From Hetaerina americana (lineage: Eukaryota > Arthropoda > Insecta > Odonata > Calopterygidae), in contig JAKTNV010000011.1 of the NCBI GenBank assembly GCA_022747635.1, forward strand, positions 13,833,475 through 13,897,474: 64,000 nucleotides of DNA, in the 5' to 3' direction. Made by a program: the position numbers and the translations under genes. Positions within the stretch are counted from its first letter, which is position 1; the number at the start of each line of letters is the position of its first letter. The notes below the pieces were generated by a model. The model was not told where the DNA came from, did not search any database, and was given only the letters and a program-made list of their open reading frames with translations. Shown here in pieces: positions 54,710 to 64,000 of this stretch.

Positions 54710-57110
54710 TATATATAACAAAGTGATACATCTATGTAGTCAATATCGTCATTGCAGCTCTGACTTAGATATCTGACAAGTGACTCTTTCCTAGCTAATG
54801 CTCTAAAAAACGGATTATTCCCTTACGATGACGATGCTGAATATGTTAGAAAACAGCCCTAGGATATGGGGCGCATATTTAAGCTTTAAGTTCTGCGTTT
54901 TATGAATGTTGTTAAGAGATTAAATCGAAAAATAAAAATTTTCTTCGAGTGAGCATCTTGACAAGTATCTTTTCTATCATCTATCTCTGACCTGATTACA
55001 TGAATAGCTTCTTGTGTCTCTCAAGTCTTTGCAAAGGGAGTTACGAGGAGCTCGCTTAGTTCTAAGATATTTCAAAAGGAATAAATGAGAGAAATTCGAA
55101 TGAAGGAAGCAAAAAGGTAAAGACATGGATAGATTCCGTCTCTGTTCATGAAGCAAAGGAATCGCTTGAATGTTTTATGTTTTCGTAACGGTTTTCATAA
55201 GCTGGTCTAAGGCGGCGCTTGGTAGTCGATGGGAAGCGTCAGTGAACCATGTAATTCCAAGAGTTGCATAGAAATCCTACGGCAAAGGTGATTTTATTAG
55301 AAGGAAAAAAGTTTAAAATTATTTTACGCGTCTTAAGCTCGAACGATCCTACAGCATGTAGAACGAAAGAGAGATATTCAACTTTTTCCTTTTTAAAAAT
55401 TCATGATAAAGTAATATTTTATGAATATTTAAATGCAGCAATGAAATAAGTGCTTGTTGATTATTTTTTCAAATGATGCGCAATTTGGAAATGGATCCAG
55501 TTGGCATTCGATTCTCGATTCACCCCATTATACCTTTTAAAAAGCCTTTCCATTACTATCATAAGGCAAAGAAGAGTGGGGAAATTTAACCGATGCAAAT
55601 GCAGCCGAAATAAGTCATTAAAATTTCATGAGGCAATAATTTAGATACTTTATATGTCTAGCTTTCATAAAGTATAACCTATGTTCATAACCTAATAGAA
55701 GCACTCACCAGAACGATATAATTGTTTTGTGTTCTATTGTACCGGAAATGGCAAATCGATATTTTGATTATTATATTATTTTTAACTCACATGTGCTTCA
55801 CGTCCTTGCGCTTAAGATCACGTACGCTTAACGTTTTGCTTGCGAGAAAATAATTTTAACTACGATACATCGCTGAAAAGGATCAATTTAAAACTCCTTT
55901 TAAGAAATAATTTTGGGGTTGACTAGCATTTAAGAAGCAGTTGGTAAAACCTCCATTTTTTCTGAAACTTTCATTGAAGTGATTGGGAAAATTACGATAA
56001 TATTTAGCGGTTAGTCGAAATTAGGTCAGAACAGCCCCAACAAGGATGTATAATTAACCCCTTTTTCCGTAGAAAAATAGCATGTTAATGGAAGAATATT
56101 GCTTTATATTTTGAAGACTCAGTGAATATAATACGACGGAACAATAAAACCTTCCGTGTGAAAATTGTTGCGAAGGTAACGAAGTGAAGGGTCACCTTGA
56201 AACTTCGTCTGTTGGTAATGGATGACAATCGGAACACGTGATTCAATGAAGGCGCCATTCGATTCGCACGCCGAAGGGGAAAGTGAAAGCAATTTCAATC
56301 GCCACAAACTTACTGAAAAATTCATTCCCCTTTATCGCCACCAATTCTGTTGGAATCGCGTTGCTGTTCCCATTTCGTCATCGGAACAAAAATGGCGTCC
56401 ATCACCTTTCGGGCGTCACGCCATCATATTGAAAAGGCGGGAACTGAAACTTCGAATGATATGAATGTTTCCTGGAAAGTTCTTTTCCTCTTGGAAGATA
56501 GGTAGGTATCCCGATTAATCTGAAAGTTATAATTCGAAGTAAGACCTAATGAGAAAGTTTTGGAGACTACGAAGTAAACGAGTTTTTTTTTGCTACATTT
56601 TATGCATGGAGAAATTCATTTCAAGGGACTGTTGATGATAAATTATTTCGTCCGAAATTTCCCGTTCGAGAAATTTGAATGGAAGATATCCTTTTGACGG
56701 GTAGTCGACACAATATCTCGTCATTTCTTTCATGTTTGCTAATTAAATTTCGCGACTTTCACGAAATGCTTCGAGACAGGTGGGGAAGTTTTCGTTTCCC
56801 TTTTTGGAGAAAACTTTCTCAGAATGCAAATCTTTGTTTTACATCTTATAATTTTTTTTACGTCAACAGGAAATCATTTCCATACTGAGATTTTCTTATT
56901 CCAATCCTATGATTAAATAATACTCGGAATTTACCAATGTCTAAAATTTCAACTTTTAAAAACAGCGCTAAAAGAATAAGTTAGACTTATTTATTTGTTT
57001 TTCGGTGCAAATTCTCTTAGACTTACTGTAATACCTGATTTGTAATTAACTTAGCATGTAAAATATCTTTAACTCCATACATAAATTACTCATCATTTAG
57101 TTCTTCAAAC
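54708..57110. other. Unassigned DNA with a weak P2 fragment
   Basis: No gene recognised in 2.4 kb. At 55700-55748 CACTCACCAGAACG and TTTTGTGTTCTATTGTACCG resemble the outer part of the family P2 repeat at 906-1097 in reverse order. Confidence 0.4.
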
Positions 57111-57111
57111 T

Positions 57112-57396
57112 TTAAAGATATATTCTCTTAATTTCATTCAAAATCTCTTTTCTTTTCCTCCTTCGATATTCAACAGTTAAAGAAGCTTGGGATGGCAATA
57201 TGATGCTGAAGCAGGTGATATAGAGATGGAATAAATACCTTCTTTTATATGTGCTCTTTTCCCTTTTCCTTATGTCTATTTCCATGTGAATGAATGTGTA
57301 ATCGCCATTTGGCGAGTTTTCGTGTTGAATTTGTGTCGAATTAATTTGTGCCGTGTTGAATTTGAACTCGGCCACCAATATTAAATATATAAACAC
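57112..57396 (-). repeat. Coding-like dispersed repeat, 94-codon frame
   Basis: The minus-strand frame reads MFIYLILVAEFKFNTAQINS, NSPNGDYTFIHMEIDIRKRE, STYKRRYLFHLYITCFSIIL and EYRRRKRKEILNEIKRIYL. The middle (FIHMEIDIRK...TYK.R) also occurs in the same frame at 33838-33905, at moderate DNA divergence. That is the pattern expected of a decayed coding repeat, probably part of a retroelement. I cannot name the protein. It directly precedes the hammerhead-like unit at 57.4 kb. Confidence 0.4.
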
Positions 57397-57399
57397 ATA

Positions 57400-57499
57400 A
57401 AAAAAACACTCATACGTTATTTCTTAATAATTTCGACGGAATTGAGCTCCGTCTTCCTCAGAAGAAACAGTAGTCCTGTGTTACTTCGACGAAATCATC

Positions 57500-57500
<1 letters not shown>
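57400..57500 (-). ncRNA. Hammerhead-like motif in Penelope-like unit, best copy
   Basis: Read on the minus strand, 57461-57431 gives CTGAGGA, A, GACGGA, loop GCTCAAT, TCCGTC and GAAA. CUGANGA and GAAA are the invariant core strands of hammerhead ribozymes, and GACGGA/TCCGTC forms a perfect six-base stem II. One additional A separates the core from stem II. Downstream, TTATT and AATAA around AAG could form stem III, but the cleavage-site U-H is not clearly placed. Hammerheads of this kind are established in the pseudo-LTRs of Penelope-like retroelements. Activity is uncertain. Confidence 0.5.

Positions 57501-57550
<50 letters not shown>
57501..57550. repeat. (TA)n tract
   Basis: About 24 TA units between two hammerhead-like units. 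Confidence 0.95.
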
Positions 57551-57553
<3 letters not shown>

Positions 57554-57589
57554 AATACACAGTAACACACAATATAGAAACACAAAAAA

Positions 57590-57660
57590 AGAAGAACACT
57601 CACACGTTATTTCTTGATATTTCGACGGAAACAATCCGTCTTCCTCTGAAGATATAGAAG
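57590..57660 (-). ncRNA. Hammerhead-like motif, second copy
   Basis: Minus strand, 57648-57620: CAGAGGA, A, GACGGA, loop TTGTT, TCCGTC, GAAA. Stem II is intact. The second core position is A where the hammerhead consensus requires U, which should abolish cleavage. ATATCAAGAAATAACGTGTG follows, as in the first copy. Confidence 0.45.

Positions 57661-57700
<40 letters not shown>
57661..57700. repeat. (TA)n tract
   Basis: About 19 TA units. Confidence 0.95.
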
Positions 57701-57703
<3 letters not shown>

Positions 57704-57835
57704 TCGTCCAAGTAACATGGATACATGGATGTGTTGAATAACAAACTTGGACAGCAACAATTTCGACGGAAACAATCCGTCTTCATCTGAAGATATAGAA
57801 GTAATGACTGCTGGAATTGTTGAGGTGAGGGGTGC
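57701..57835 (-). mobile_element. Penelope-like fragment with third hammerhead-like copy
   Basis: Minus strand, 57790-57761: CAGATGA, A, GACGGA, TTGTT, TCCGTC, GAAA. The flank AACTTGGACAGCAACAA matches the outer arm at 19846, linking this unit to family P1. The sequence after GAAA differs from the first two copies. Confidence 0.5.
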
Positions 57836-57855
57836 GAGAGAAAGGGAAGGGTATG

Positions 57856-57927
<72 letters not shown>
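57856..57927. repeat. (TA)n with two ATAC interruptions
   Basis: About 70 bases of TA with CATATA breaks. Confidence 0.95.
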
Positions 57928-57928
<1 letters not shown>

Positions 57929-57929
57929 T

Positions 57930-58290
57930 TCAGCCCCGCCCAGACGCACCTCCCTGATTCCCTAGGGTCTCCCCAACCCTTTTTGGCCCCAGTCGCTTCC
58001 TCCTCCTTGTCTTCAAAACGGCTTGTCTTCCACAGTCTGCCTTCTTCCTTCCCCTCCCACCCTCCCTCCGCTCCACCCCCTCATCAGCCCACCGTCGCCA
58101 TACATCCCCATCACCTTCCCATTTCCCATCACTTGTCTTATCGTCTTCCCTCCAACTAATCCCCACTTAGGTCTAATTTTCGCCATCCTTGCAAAACTCA
58201 CCGTGTACACCACTACCCCTGGTACCCCCCTCCCCTACCTTAACCGTCCTCCCCCCTCCCATTCACCCCCTCCACCTTTATCTCCTTAGT
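57930..58290. repeat. C/T-rich low-complexity tract
   Basis: CCCTCC, CCACCC and TTCCC words; frames on both strands reflect composition. Confidence 0.6.
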
Positions 58291-58950
58291 GCCTGTTTTG
58301 AACCTGTCCTCGCCATTAACTTGCCCGTTCCGCCATGTAAACGGAATGTACGCGACCATAAAAGGTCGCTTCACGTTGAATCTAATAACTTAAGATGAAC
58401 TCGACTCAAGACTTCGACTTTGAGCTCATATTTCGGCATCATCGTTCGCAATAACTTGCTGCGTCGCTATTATCCATCTGATACAAGATCAAGATAATCA
58501 TAGAACGTTTCTCTCTTCTCATTCTTTTGCTAATATAAGACATCCAAGTTCCCGAAAAAATATTTCAAGAGACTTGAATTTAATTATATAGTCAAACATA
58601 GCTACAGATATTATTGAAAAGTTCTTATAAGCATTTAAAGGTGTATTTGCAGGATTGTTGTGTATTAGCCTTTGGAACTTTTAAAAAGTGCGTATTGAGG
58701 CATTTTTGGAAAAATAGCAGCTCCCATTTGAACGCTTTCTGTGCCATGGAATACCGACACGGAATGTGCTGATTCGAATAAATACTTAAAAGTGTTACAC
58801 TGACTCATGATCTCTCCTGGGGGGCGGTGGGTGATATGTCACCACCCGCAAAAGAGAGCAAAACCACATACAAAATCAAAATGTAATGAGAAATTTAAAA
58901 AAAGGTAAAAATAAGATGATAGTACTTACGGTTGTGAAGCAATGAATACG
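58291..58950. other. Unassigned DNA
   Basis: Near 58822 GGGTGATATGTCACCACCC forms a short hairpin. Nothing else recognised. Confidence 0.4.
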
Positions 58951-59341
58951 AGATAGCCGAGACCGTAAACTCGATTGGCACACGGATTGTTAAAACAAAA
59001 TTTTTATTGTTTTTTTATACCTATGTGAGTACAATAGGTCCCTGACATAGGAGATACCGTTGCAAGCCCTGATTTTGTGTGTGAATACGATTCACGAGAG
59101 TTTCACGAGAGTGCCTGTTGTTCCTTAACACACCCCAGTGATCTAGTGGTGTAAGTTTCTTTTATTTTCATTATTAATTTTGTTTTTTTATGTGTGATTG
59201 AGGTATATGTGGGTTACTGTTTCCCAAACACACCCAAATGACCTAGTGTGTGTTCCTTATCTTTCCCCTAACTTGTGACTTGGTTTTTATCTCCCCCCTT
59301 TACAAACCTATTGCCAATCAAGTTTACGGTCTCGGCTATCT
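58951..59341. mobile_element. 391-bp element with 30-bp terminal inverted repeats
   Basis: AGATAGCCGAGACCGTAAAC at 58951 faces GTTTACGGTCTCGGCTATCT ending at 59341; the 30-base arms differ at one position. The interior holds two related blocks, CACACCCCAGTGATCTAGTG at 59131 and CACACCCAAATGACCTAGTG at 59229, and no coding sequence. It resembles a non-autonomous DNA transposon. No target duplication could be fixed. Confidence 0.65.
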
Positions 59342-59900
59342 AGTTTTTATTAAATAGAGGTGTTGTTTCGATTTAATTGGGTCACATTTGGAATAAGCCG
59401 AGAGTATTTGGTATCCTTGGGAAAACTCGTCGATAAAAGAAGTAGTTTTTCAGATTAATCAGGGCAAGCAATGTTCAGAGAAAATCCGCTTGATTCACTA
59501 TAAAAAATTTTACGATGTGAAGACGAGTGTGACAGGGCCTTTAGAGGAATAAGACTGGGAGGCGCTTGAGATGCGAAGAGAGCAAGCCTTAAGACTTAAT
59601 GAGAAGACTTAAGACTTTTAGCAAGGTAGAACAGACGAGATTAACAATGACAGGTAAGGAATCATATGGTCCGACAATCTTGATTAGATTAGACCGCAAA
59701 TATATGATAGAGGAGATAGATTTAATGTTGACCAAAAGTTGCATGTCCATGCAGTAGTGGAAGTTCACCTTCTTACTTTTCAATTCTAATTTGCAAGTTA
59801 TTGGATTGATTTTTACTACACTCTAAGGTCAATGTGTATTTAGTTGAAAGTATATGTATTTGCATGCGTCTTGGTTCAAAACGTTTTTGCATAAATATAT
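59342..59900. other. Unassigned DNA with a shared AAGACTTAAGACTT motif
   Basis: At 59587-59632 CCTTAAGACTTAATGAGAAG and ACTTAAGACTTTTAGCAAGG resemble 17325-17362. Otherwise unrecognised. Confidence 0.4.
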
Positions 59901-60034
59901 ACTACCTTGATCAAAAAGTTCCTGGAATAACCACCGTGTGGCGCTCCCATCGTTCCAGAAAAAAACAGAACTCAAATCGGAACGATGGGAGCGCCACACG
60001 GTGGTTATTCCGGGAACCTTTTGATCAAGGTAGT
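59901..60034. mobile_element. Fold-back MITE built from a mariner 5' end
   Basis: Two 56-base arms (59901-59956 and 59979-60034) are nearly perfect inverted copies around a 22-base spacer. Each arm reads ACTACCTTGATCAAAA, then GGAATAACCACCGTGTGGCG and CCCATCGTTCC, the first 56 bases of the mariner at 25183. The spacer, on the minus strand, continues the same mariner sequence (GATTTGAGTTCTGTTTTTTT). The 3' end of the full-length element (CGGAATTTATTCAG side) is absent. TATA flanks both sides. It is non-coding and mobilisable only in trans. Confidence 0.9.
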
Positions 60035-60061
60035 ATATACACGTATATATGTATATGTATG

Positions 60062-60137
<76 letters not shown>
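60035..60137. repeat. (TATG)n and (TA)n microsatellite
   Basis: ATGTATATGTATGTATGTAT passes into about 34 TA units immediately after the MITE. Confidence 0.95.
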
Positions 60138-60138
<1 letters not shown>

Positions 60139-60203
60139 GCCTCTCTGGGAGTAGGTTTGGAATAATATGTTGGTTTTGCATGTGGTTTTATTCTCTTTTA
60201 CGA

Positions 60204-60267
60204 GTGGTGACCTAACATCCCCCGCCACACGCCCTTGCGGCGGCTTGTAAGATATTATGTAGATGAC
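60204..60267 (+). repeat. Stem-loop 3' tail copy 4
   Basis: GTGACCTAACATCCCCCGCC, ACACGCCCTTGCGGCGGCTT, then GTAAGATATTATGTAGATG. The closing G arm is mutated to GTAAGATA. Confidence 0.65.
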
Positions 60268-60435
60268 TCCAGTAGGGATGGATATCAAATATTCGTATGT
60301 GATTGCATGCATTAGTTCCTTATTAGTGATTTTGAATGTTTGCAAGTTAAAATAAGCGTAACAAGAATATGTACTTCTGTACGTATGTGAAATAGCATTT
60401 TCTTGTTTATTTTACATGTTGTTGCATTGTATTTT

Positions 60436-60510
60436 ACGGTTGATGTCCTAGCACCTTCCCCACCACACGCCCTTCATTTGGTATTTTGGAATTATGTAGA
60501 TGTAGATATA
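60436..60510 (+). repeat. Stem-loop 3' tail copy 5
   Basis: GATGTCCTAGCACCTTCCCC, ACCACACGCCCTTCATTTGG and TATTATTTTG-like sequence, ending in ATTATGTAGATGTAGATAT. The right arm is largely lost. It lies about 230 bases after copy 4 in the same orientation. Confidence 0.55.
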
Positions 60511-60859
60511 TTTTTCCAATAACTTTAAAATAATGAGACATCTGGTGGGTATTAGTTTTTAGCATAGTTATTCAATCATGTATTATTGTTAAATGATATT
60601 ATAAATAAGTTTTTATGCTATATTTATTGTATAGTTTACAAGGATAAGGACCCACGGTAAGCATGTTCTTTTTTATGGGAATATTACGGTAGAAGCTATT
60701 TTTTAAAAGCACTAGTATTTCAAATTCCAACGGAAGGAACTCTTGCGTTACGATACATTAAAATCACGAGGTAAATTTTCCTATTTACGAATCATTTCGT
60801 ACGGATTACGTCCTATAAGAGAACTATATGTATAAATATAGACATTCATTCGTCGCAGA

Positions 60860-61760
60860 TTGACCCCCATCCCACTCCTCATATTATTTCCTAGCATTCT
60901 CCCCTCTCCCTCCCCCTCAAGACAGCTCTGCTCGTTCCCTTATTTTCACGTATCCTTAGCATTATCAGTGGGCGCGACGTTTCGCTCCACCTCCTCCGAG
61001 AACTTTTTCAGGTGTATGTGTTTGTGCGTGTGTGTGTGTGCATGGTTTCGTCATTTTCTCGGCCCTCATCACACCACGCGATCTTTCCGAGGGTGTCGTG
61101 CGCCCTCGTTAGCACAGTTACTCGTTACCGCCCCTTCTCTTGGGGAGGGGGTGGTAACTAAGGGTGTGGGGAGGGAGGGAGGGAGAAAGGGGGAGTTAAA
61201 CGAAAGCGTAGAGAGAGAGAGAGAGCGACCCTTATTATCTCGGCGTCTCCCAAATAAAGGCATTTGTCGGGACACGCCCCTGAAACCCTTATCCGTACCT
61301 CCCCTCCATCTCTCCTCTTCCCCTCTTTGTTTCTTCTCGTCTTCCTCCGTAATATTCCTCGTTCCTTCCAATTCCTTTCCTTTTCCTCTCGCTCTCTGTC
61401 TATCGTTCTCTCCCCATTCCCACAATCACCCCGCATTATTCCTCCTCTCCAGGGCATTTCTCCACGCCCCTAATCCTCAAGTCCCCTTTCCCCGTGACCC
61501 TTTTGTCGTGTCCTCGCCTCCTCCTTGATGCCTTTTATAAAGGGTTAAATTACGTGTCTCCTCCTTTCTCTTTTGTATCTGGGGGGTGGGTGGGTGGGAA
61601 AGAAATCCTCTCTCCAATGGCAGCTGAACGTTTTGGGTATCTCGAGAGGGTATTATGTTTTTTGTACAACCATGTACTTAACGATGAGCTAATCTGGAAC
61701 TCCTCCCTCCCTCCGCCACTCTTTACCGATCTCAAATCTCTAATTCTCTCACTACTTCTA
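60860..61760. repeat. C/T-rich low-complexity tract with (GT)n and (GA)n patches
   Basis: CTCCCC and TTCCTC words dominate. (GTGT)n lies at 61018-61040 and (AGAG)n at 61210-61226. The 222-codon frame is Ser/Pro/Phe/Leu-rich and has an overlapping partner on the other strand, so I do not call a gene. Confidence 0.55.
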
Positions 61761-61767
61761 CTAACGC

Positions 61768-62165
61768 ACGATAAGAGAACGATAATGGTATCGGTAACGA
61801 TATATCTCGCTTAAGGGTGCGATATCTTTCGAAATTTCTCCTAGAGCACGGTGGTAGAATGGTAACTCTATTGGTAACGATATCTCTCAAAACGGGTATC
61901 GGTATCTCTTATTACATTACATAACTAACGGTAAGAAAACATTGATGGTATCGGTGGCGATATTTCTCGAAATGACGAACGGTATATGTTATAAATTCTC
62001 TTACTATATGGTAGGACAACGATAAAGGCATCGATGATGTCGGCTTTCGTAATAGATAACGGTATCTCTAGTAACTTAACGCAATGGAATAGCCGGTATC
62101 GGTAACTATATATCTCGGAATGGCTGATGGTAATGCTATCACACTCCGGGTAACGGAATTCCTCG
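61768..62165 (+). repeat. Degenerate 80-bp tandem repeat, about five units
   Basis: Anchor words recur at fixed spacing: ACG(A/G)TAAGA-like starts at 61768, 61848, 61928 and 62008 (exactly 80 bases each). Each is followed by GGTATCGGTAACGAT-like sequence and then TCTCG-AA and ACGGTATCT-like sequence. A fifth unit begins near 62079 with a short deletion. Units are about 60-70 percent alike. No open frame is maintained. Confidence 0.75.
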
Positions 62166-62867
62166 TTGCTCGTAAAAGAACCGCGGTAAAAGAAGTAGTC
62201 ACATTACTTGCAAGAAATATCCTCCGGGAGAAAAATGCATGTGTCAAACCTCAGAAAAATGATAGTAAAACTTATTATTTGTCAATAAATTAAGAATTAA
62301 TCTTGATTAATAAGAGTTACTGAAGAAAGTTAGATTTTAATGCCAAAATAATATATAACATTTTTTATTCCTTTGTGTGCAACAAATTTTACCATTGTTT
62401 ATTCCTTCTTATGTGCTCCATAGAACTCCATGCGTGTGAGTACGCCAGAATAATTTAATATTTCATTGACGTCGGATATAAGAAATCAATAATCGTGTTA
62501 CCTTTTACAGATATTTATAGAAGGCTGAAAGTAGCAGATTCTATTCACCGTTTTCTATGTAGAATTGCGCAAATAAGTTTGATGGGTATAACCTAAATAT
62601 AACTGATATCAATCCAATCGGAAAAGAAACTTCAATAGACCTCTAATGGAGCAATAATACCCTACTTGATTTGAATAAGGCATATCTGTTTCCCTATAGC
62701 ACATAAGGGCGACCTTGCTCTTCCTTTGTAGTTCATTAGGAATTTCAACTCGGTAATGATGATATAGAAGGACGCACTATTTCGTTTGTCACCTAATACA
62801 AAACTTTATTAAAACCTGTGTATATAAAACGTATGTGTCCTTTCCCTAATGAATGACCCCACGATAA

Positions 62868-62870
<3 letters not shown>
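62166..62870. other. Unassigned AT-rich DNA
   Basis: No recognised feature. Confidence 0.4.
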
Positions 62871-62871
<1 letters not shown>

Positions 62872-62926
<55 letters not shown>

Positions 62927-62945
62927 ACATATATACATATATTTT
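62872..62945. repeat. (TA)n tract upstream of SINE-TA
   Basis: About 24 TA units, then CATATA-type repeats, ending ten bases before the SINE copy. Confidence 0.95.
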
Positions 62946-62952
62946 TTTCTAC

Positions 62953-63178
62953 CTCTGGACTGGCTCGGGTTCGATTTTAGAGCAATCCTCTCTGAATACC
63001 CAAGAAAACCTATGGGATGTTTCAGGCACCAGATTTTTATGAAAAAACCATAACCGGTACAGGAAAAGTCACAGTTCCCCCTACCCTGATGTGTTAATTT
63101 CCCACGCCGTATAGGGCTTAGTACTGGTTGAACTCTACCATCATCTATCAAACCGGCCTTCGGGTAGATCACTGTGTA
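62953..63178 (+). mobile_element. SINE-TA copy, diverged
   Basis: Starts inside the head (GGCTCGGGTTCGATTTTAGA, B box retained). The body has CCATAACCGGTACAGGAAAA, CCCCTACCCTGATGTGTTAA, CGCCGTATAGGGCTTAGTAC and GGCCTTCGGGTAGATCACTG, then (TA)n. More diverged than the 54.4-kb copy, with TA repeats on both sides. Confidence 0.8.
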
Positions 63179-63185
63179 ATATATG

Positions 63186-63251
<66 letters not shown>

Positions 63252-63285
63252 ATATGTATATATATTTTTATATATTTATTTATAT
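63179..63285. repeat. (TA)n tail of SINE-TA
   Basis: TATGTATG passes into about 30 TA units, then interrupted TATATTTATT. Confidence 0.95.
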
Positions 63286-64000
63286 AGATGTATATCAAAG
63301 AATCAAAGACAATTGGAATTAATGTTTTAAAAACACATTTTACGTATGGGTAAGGTAAAACAGATTTTATGTGTGTCCTTCCCTTTTCCGCCCCCATCCG
63401 CCACAATGCCTGCTCACATCCTTTTCCCTCATCATACCCTTTGGACCCAGGGAGTTTCGGAATGGCTAAGAAAAGGGTAGGGAAGGGAACGCGGGGCTTG
63501 AATCCGGCCGAGAGATAGATACGAGTAGAGCCGCACGAAGAATTAAGGGGGTCTGCGGCTGAAGCTTTGTAAAGGCAGGAGGAGGAAGAGGAAAAGAGAA
63601 GGAAAAAAACGAAGCTCGGGACTTAATAAGTCCACCCTTATTTATACACCACTCTGTCTTCCTCTTTCGTTTTCGTTCGATCAATCGCTAAATCGTGTGT
63701 AAGTGTCGGGAAAGGGAAAGTCTGCTTTCCATTCACCTTCTTTCAGTAGATTTTTTATATTTTTTTTCACTCAATTGAACGTGTACCCCAATTTTTATTG
63801 CCTTAGGGGCGTGGAAGTTTAAGGGTGAGGGAACAGTTAGATGGCGATATTTTGAAGGCCTTTTAAGCACGTCAGAGAAGGCTTTTGGGCCAGCAGTGGC
63901 GAGAGTAGGGAGAGCCCACTAGTCTCTCCCGGTGAGGCATTGTTGCGGCGGTGGCATGGCAACCATTGTCGGAGGTGAGTTAGTGCCCGGGGAAAGGCGA
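63286..64000. other. Unassigned; GC content rises to the window end
   Basis: The last 200 bases are richer in GC than most of the window. GTCGGAGGTGAGTTAG at about 63968 contains a good 5' splice donor (GGAG/GTGAGT), so an exon might end there, but I cannot identify a coding frame or acceptor with confidence. Confidence 0.25.

Noticed and set aside
57847..57965. Short ORFs with Tyr-Ile repeats beside the hammerhead-like units
   Set aside because: They are translations of (TA)n.
60860..61528. 222-codon open frame
   Set aside because: Pyrimidine-rich DNA gives Ser/Pro/Phe-rich frames, with overlapping long frames on the opposite strand. No motif.
62846..63406. 186-codon minus-strand frame
   Set aside because: It runs through two (TA)n tracts and the SINE-TA body; the repeated Tyr-Ile residues come from TA repeats.

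Overview
The window looks like repeat-dominated intergenic or intronic DNA of an arthropod, probably an insect. I reach this from content only: at least five mariner-family elements of insect type, a piggyBac C-terminus, tRNA-derived SINEs, two well-populated non-LTR retrotransposon families, very long (TA)n tracts and pyrimidine-rich tracts, with no dense coding. I cannot name the species. No complete host gene is visible. The only host-like coding signal is a possible 47-nt internal exon at 609-655.

Labels used below. LINE-A is a CR1/Jockey-like non-LTR element whose 3' end carries a stem-loop; 3' ends with coding sequence lie at 2.6, 6.1, 8.0 and 17.4 kb. Five short copies of a related stem-loop tail lie at 0.1, 43.1, 52.3, 60.2 and 60.4 kb. 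LINE-B is a second non-LTR element recognised by its RT C-terminus (ETWSLKQEDRRRLEAFEMW) and a 3' tail reading CCAAAAACCTACCTTAACCG; about 18 fragments lie across the window. SINE-TA is a tRNA-headed SINE that ends directly in (TA)n (19.5, 44.9, 54.4 and 63.0 kb).

Layout. 0-9 kb: possible exon, palindromic Penelope-like fragment, LINE-A and LINE-B fragments, C/T-rich tracts. 9-16 kb: (TA)n, an element with 42-bp perfect inverted repeats, LINE-B copies in both orientations, and a deleted mariner nested in LINE-B. 17-23 kb: LINE-A/LINE-B pair, two SINE families, and a cluster of (TA)n tracts separated by palindromic Penelope-like units. 24-27 kb: piggyBac remnant, then LINE-B split by a nearly intact mariner. 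27-33 kb: SINEs, a LINE-B copy with an internal 104-bp tandem amplification, and a LINE-B copy with an inverted 5' segment. 33-43 kb: shared coding-like repeat, LINE-B pairs, a deleted mariner, and a fold-back mariner derivative with arms of about 190 bp. 43-49 kb: SINE-TA, a mariner C-terminal fragment, and an RT remnant split by an irritans-type mariner. 49-64 kb: mostly unassigned DNA with SINE-TA, hammerhead-like units, a 390-bp inverted-repeat element, a 134-bp fold-back MITE made from the 5' end of the 25-kb mariner, an 80-bp degenerate tandem array, and further (TA)n.

The main interactions are nesting and parasitism. Mariners enter LINEs at TA. Short fold-back elements share the mariner 5' end. 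SINE-TA and the Penelope-like units are closely tied to (TA)n tracts.
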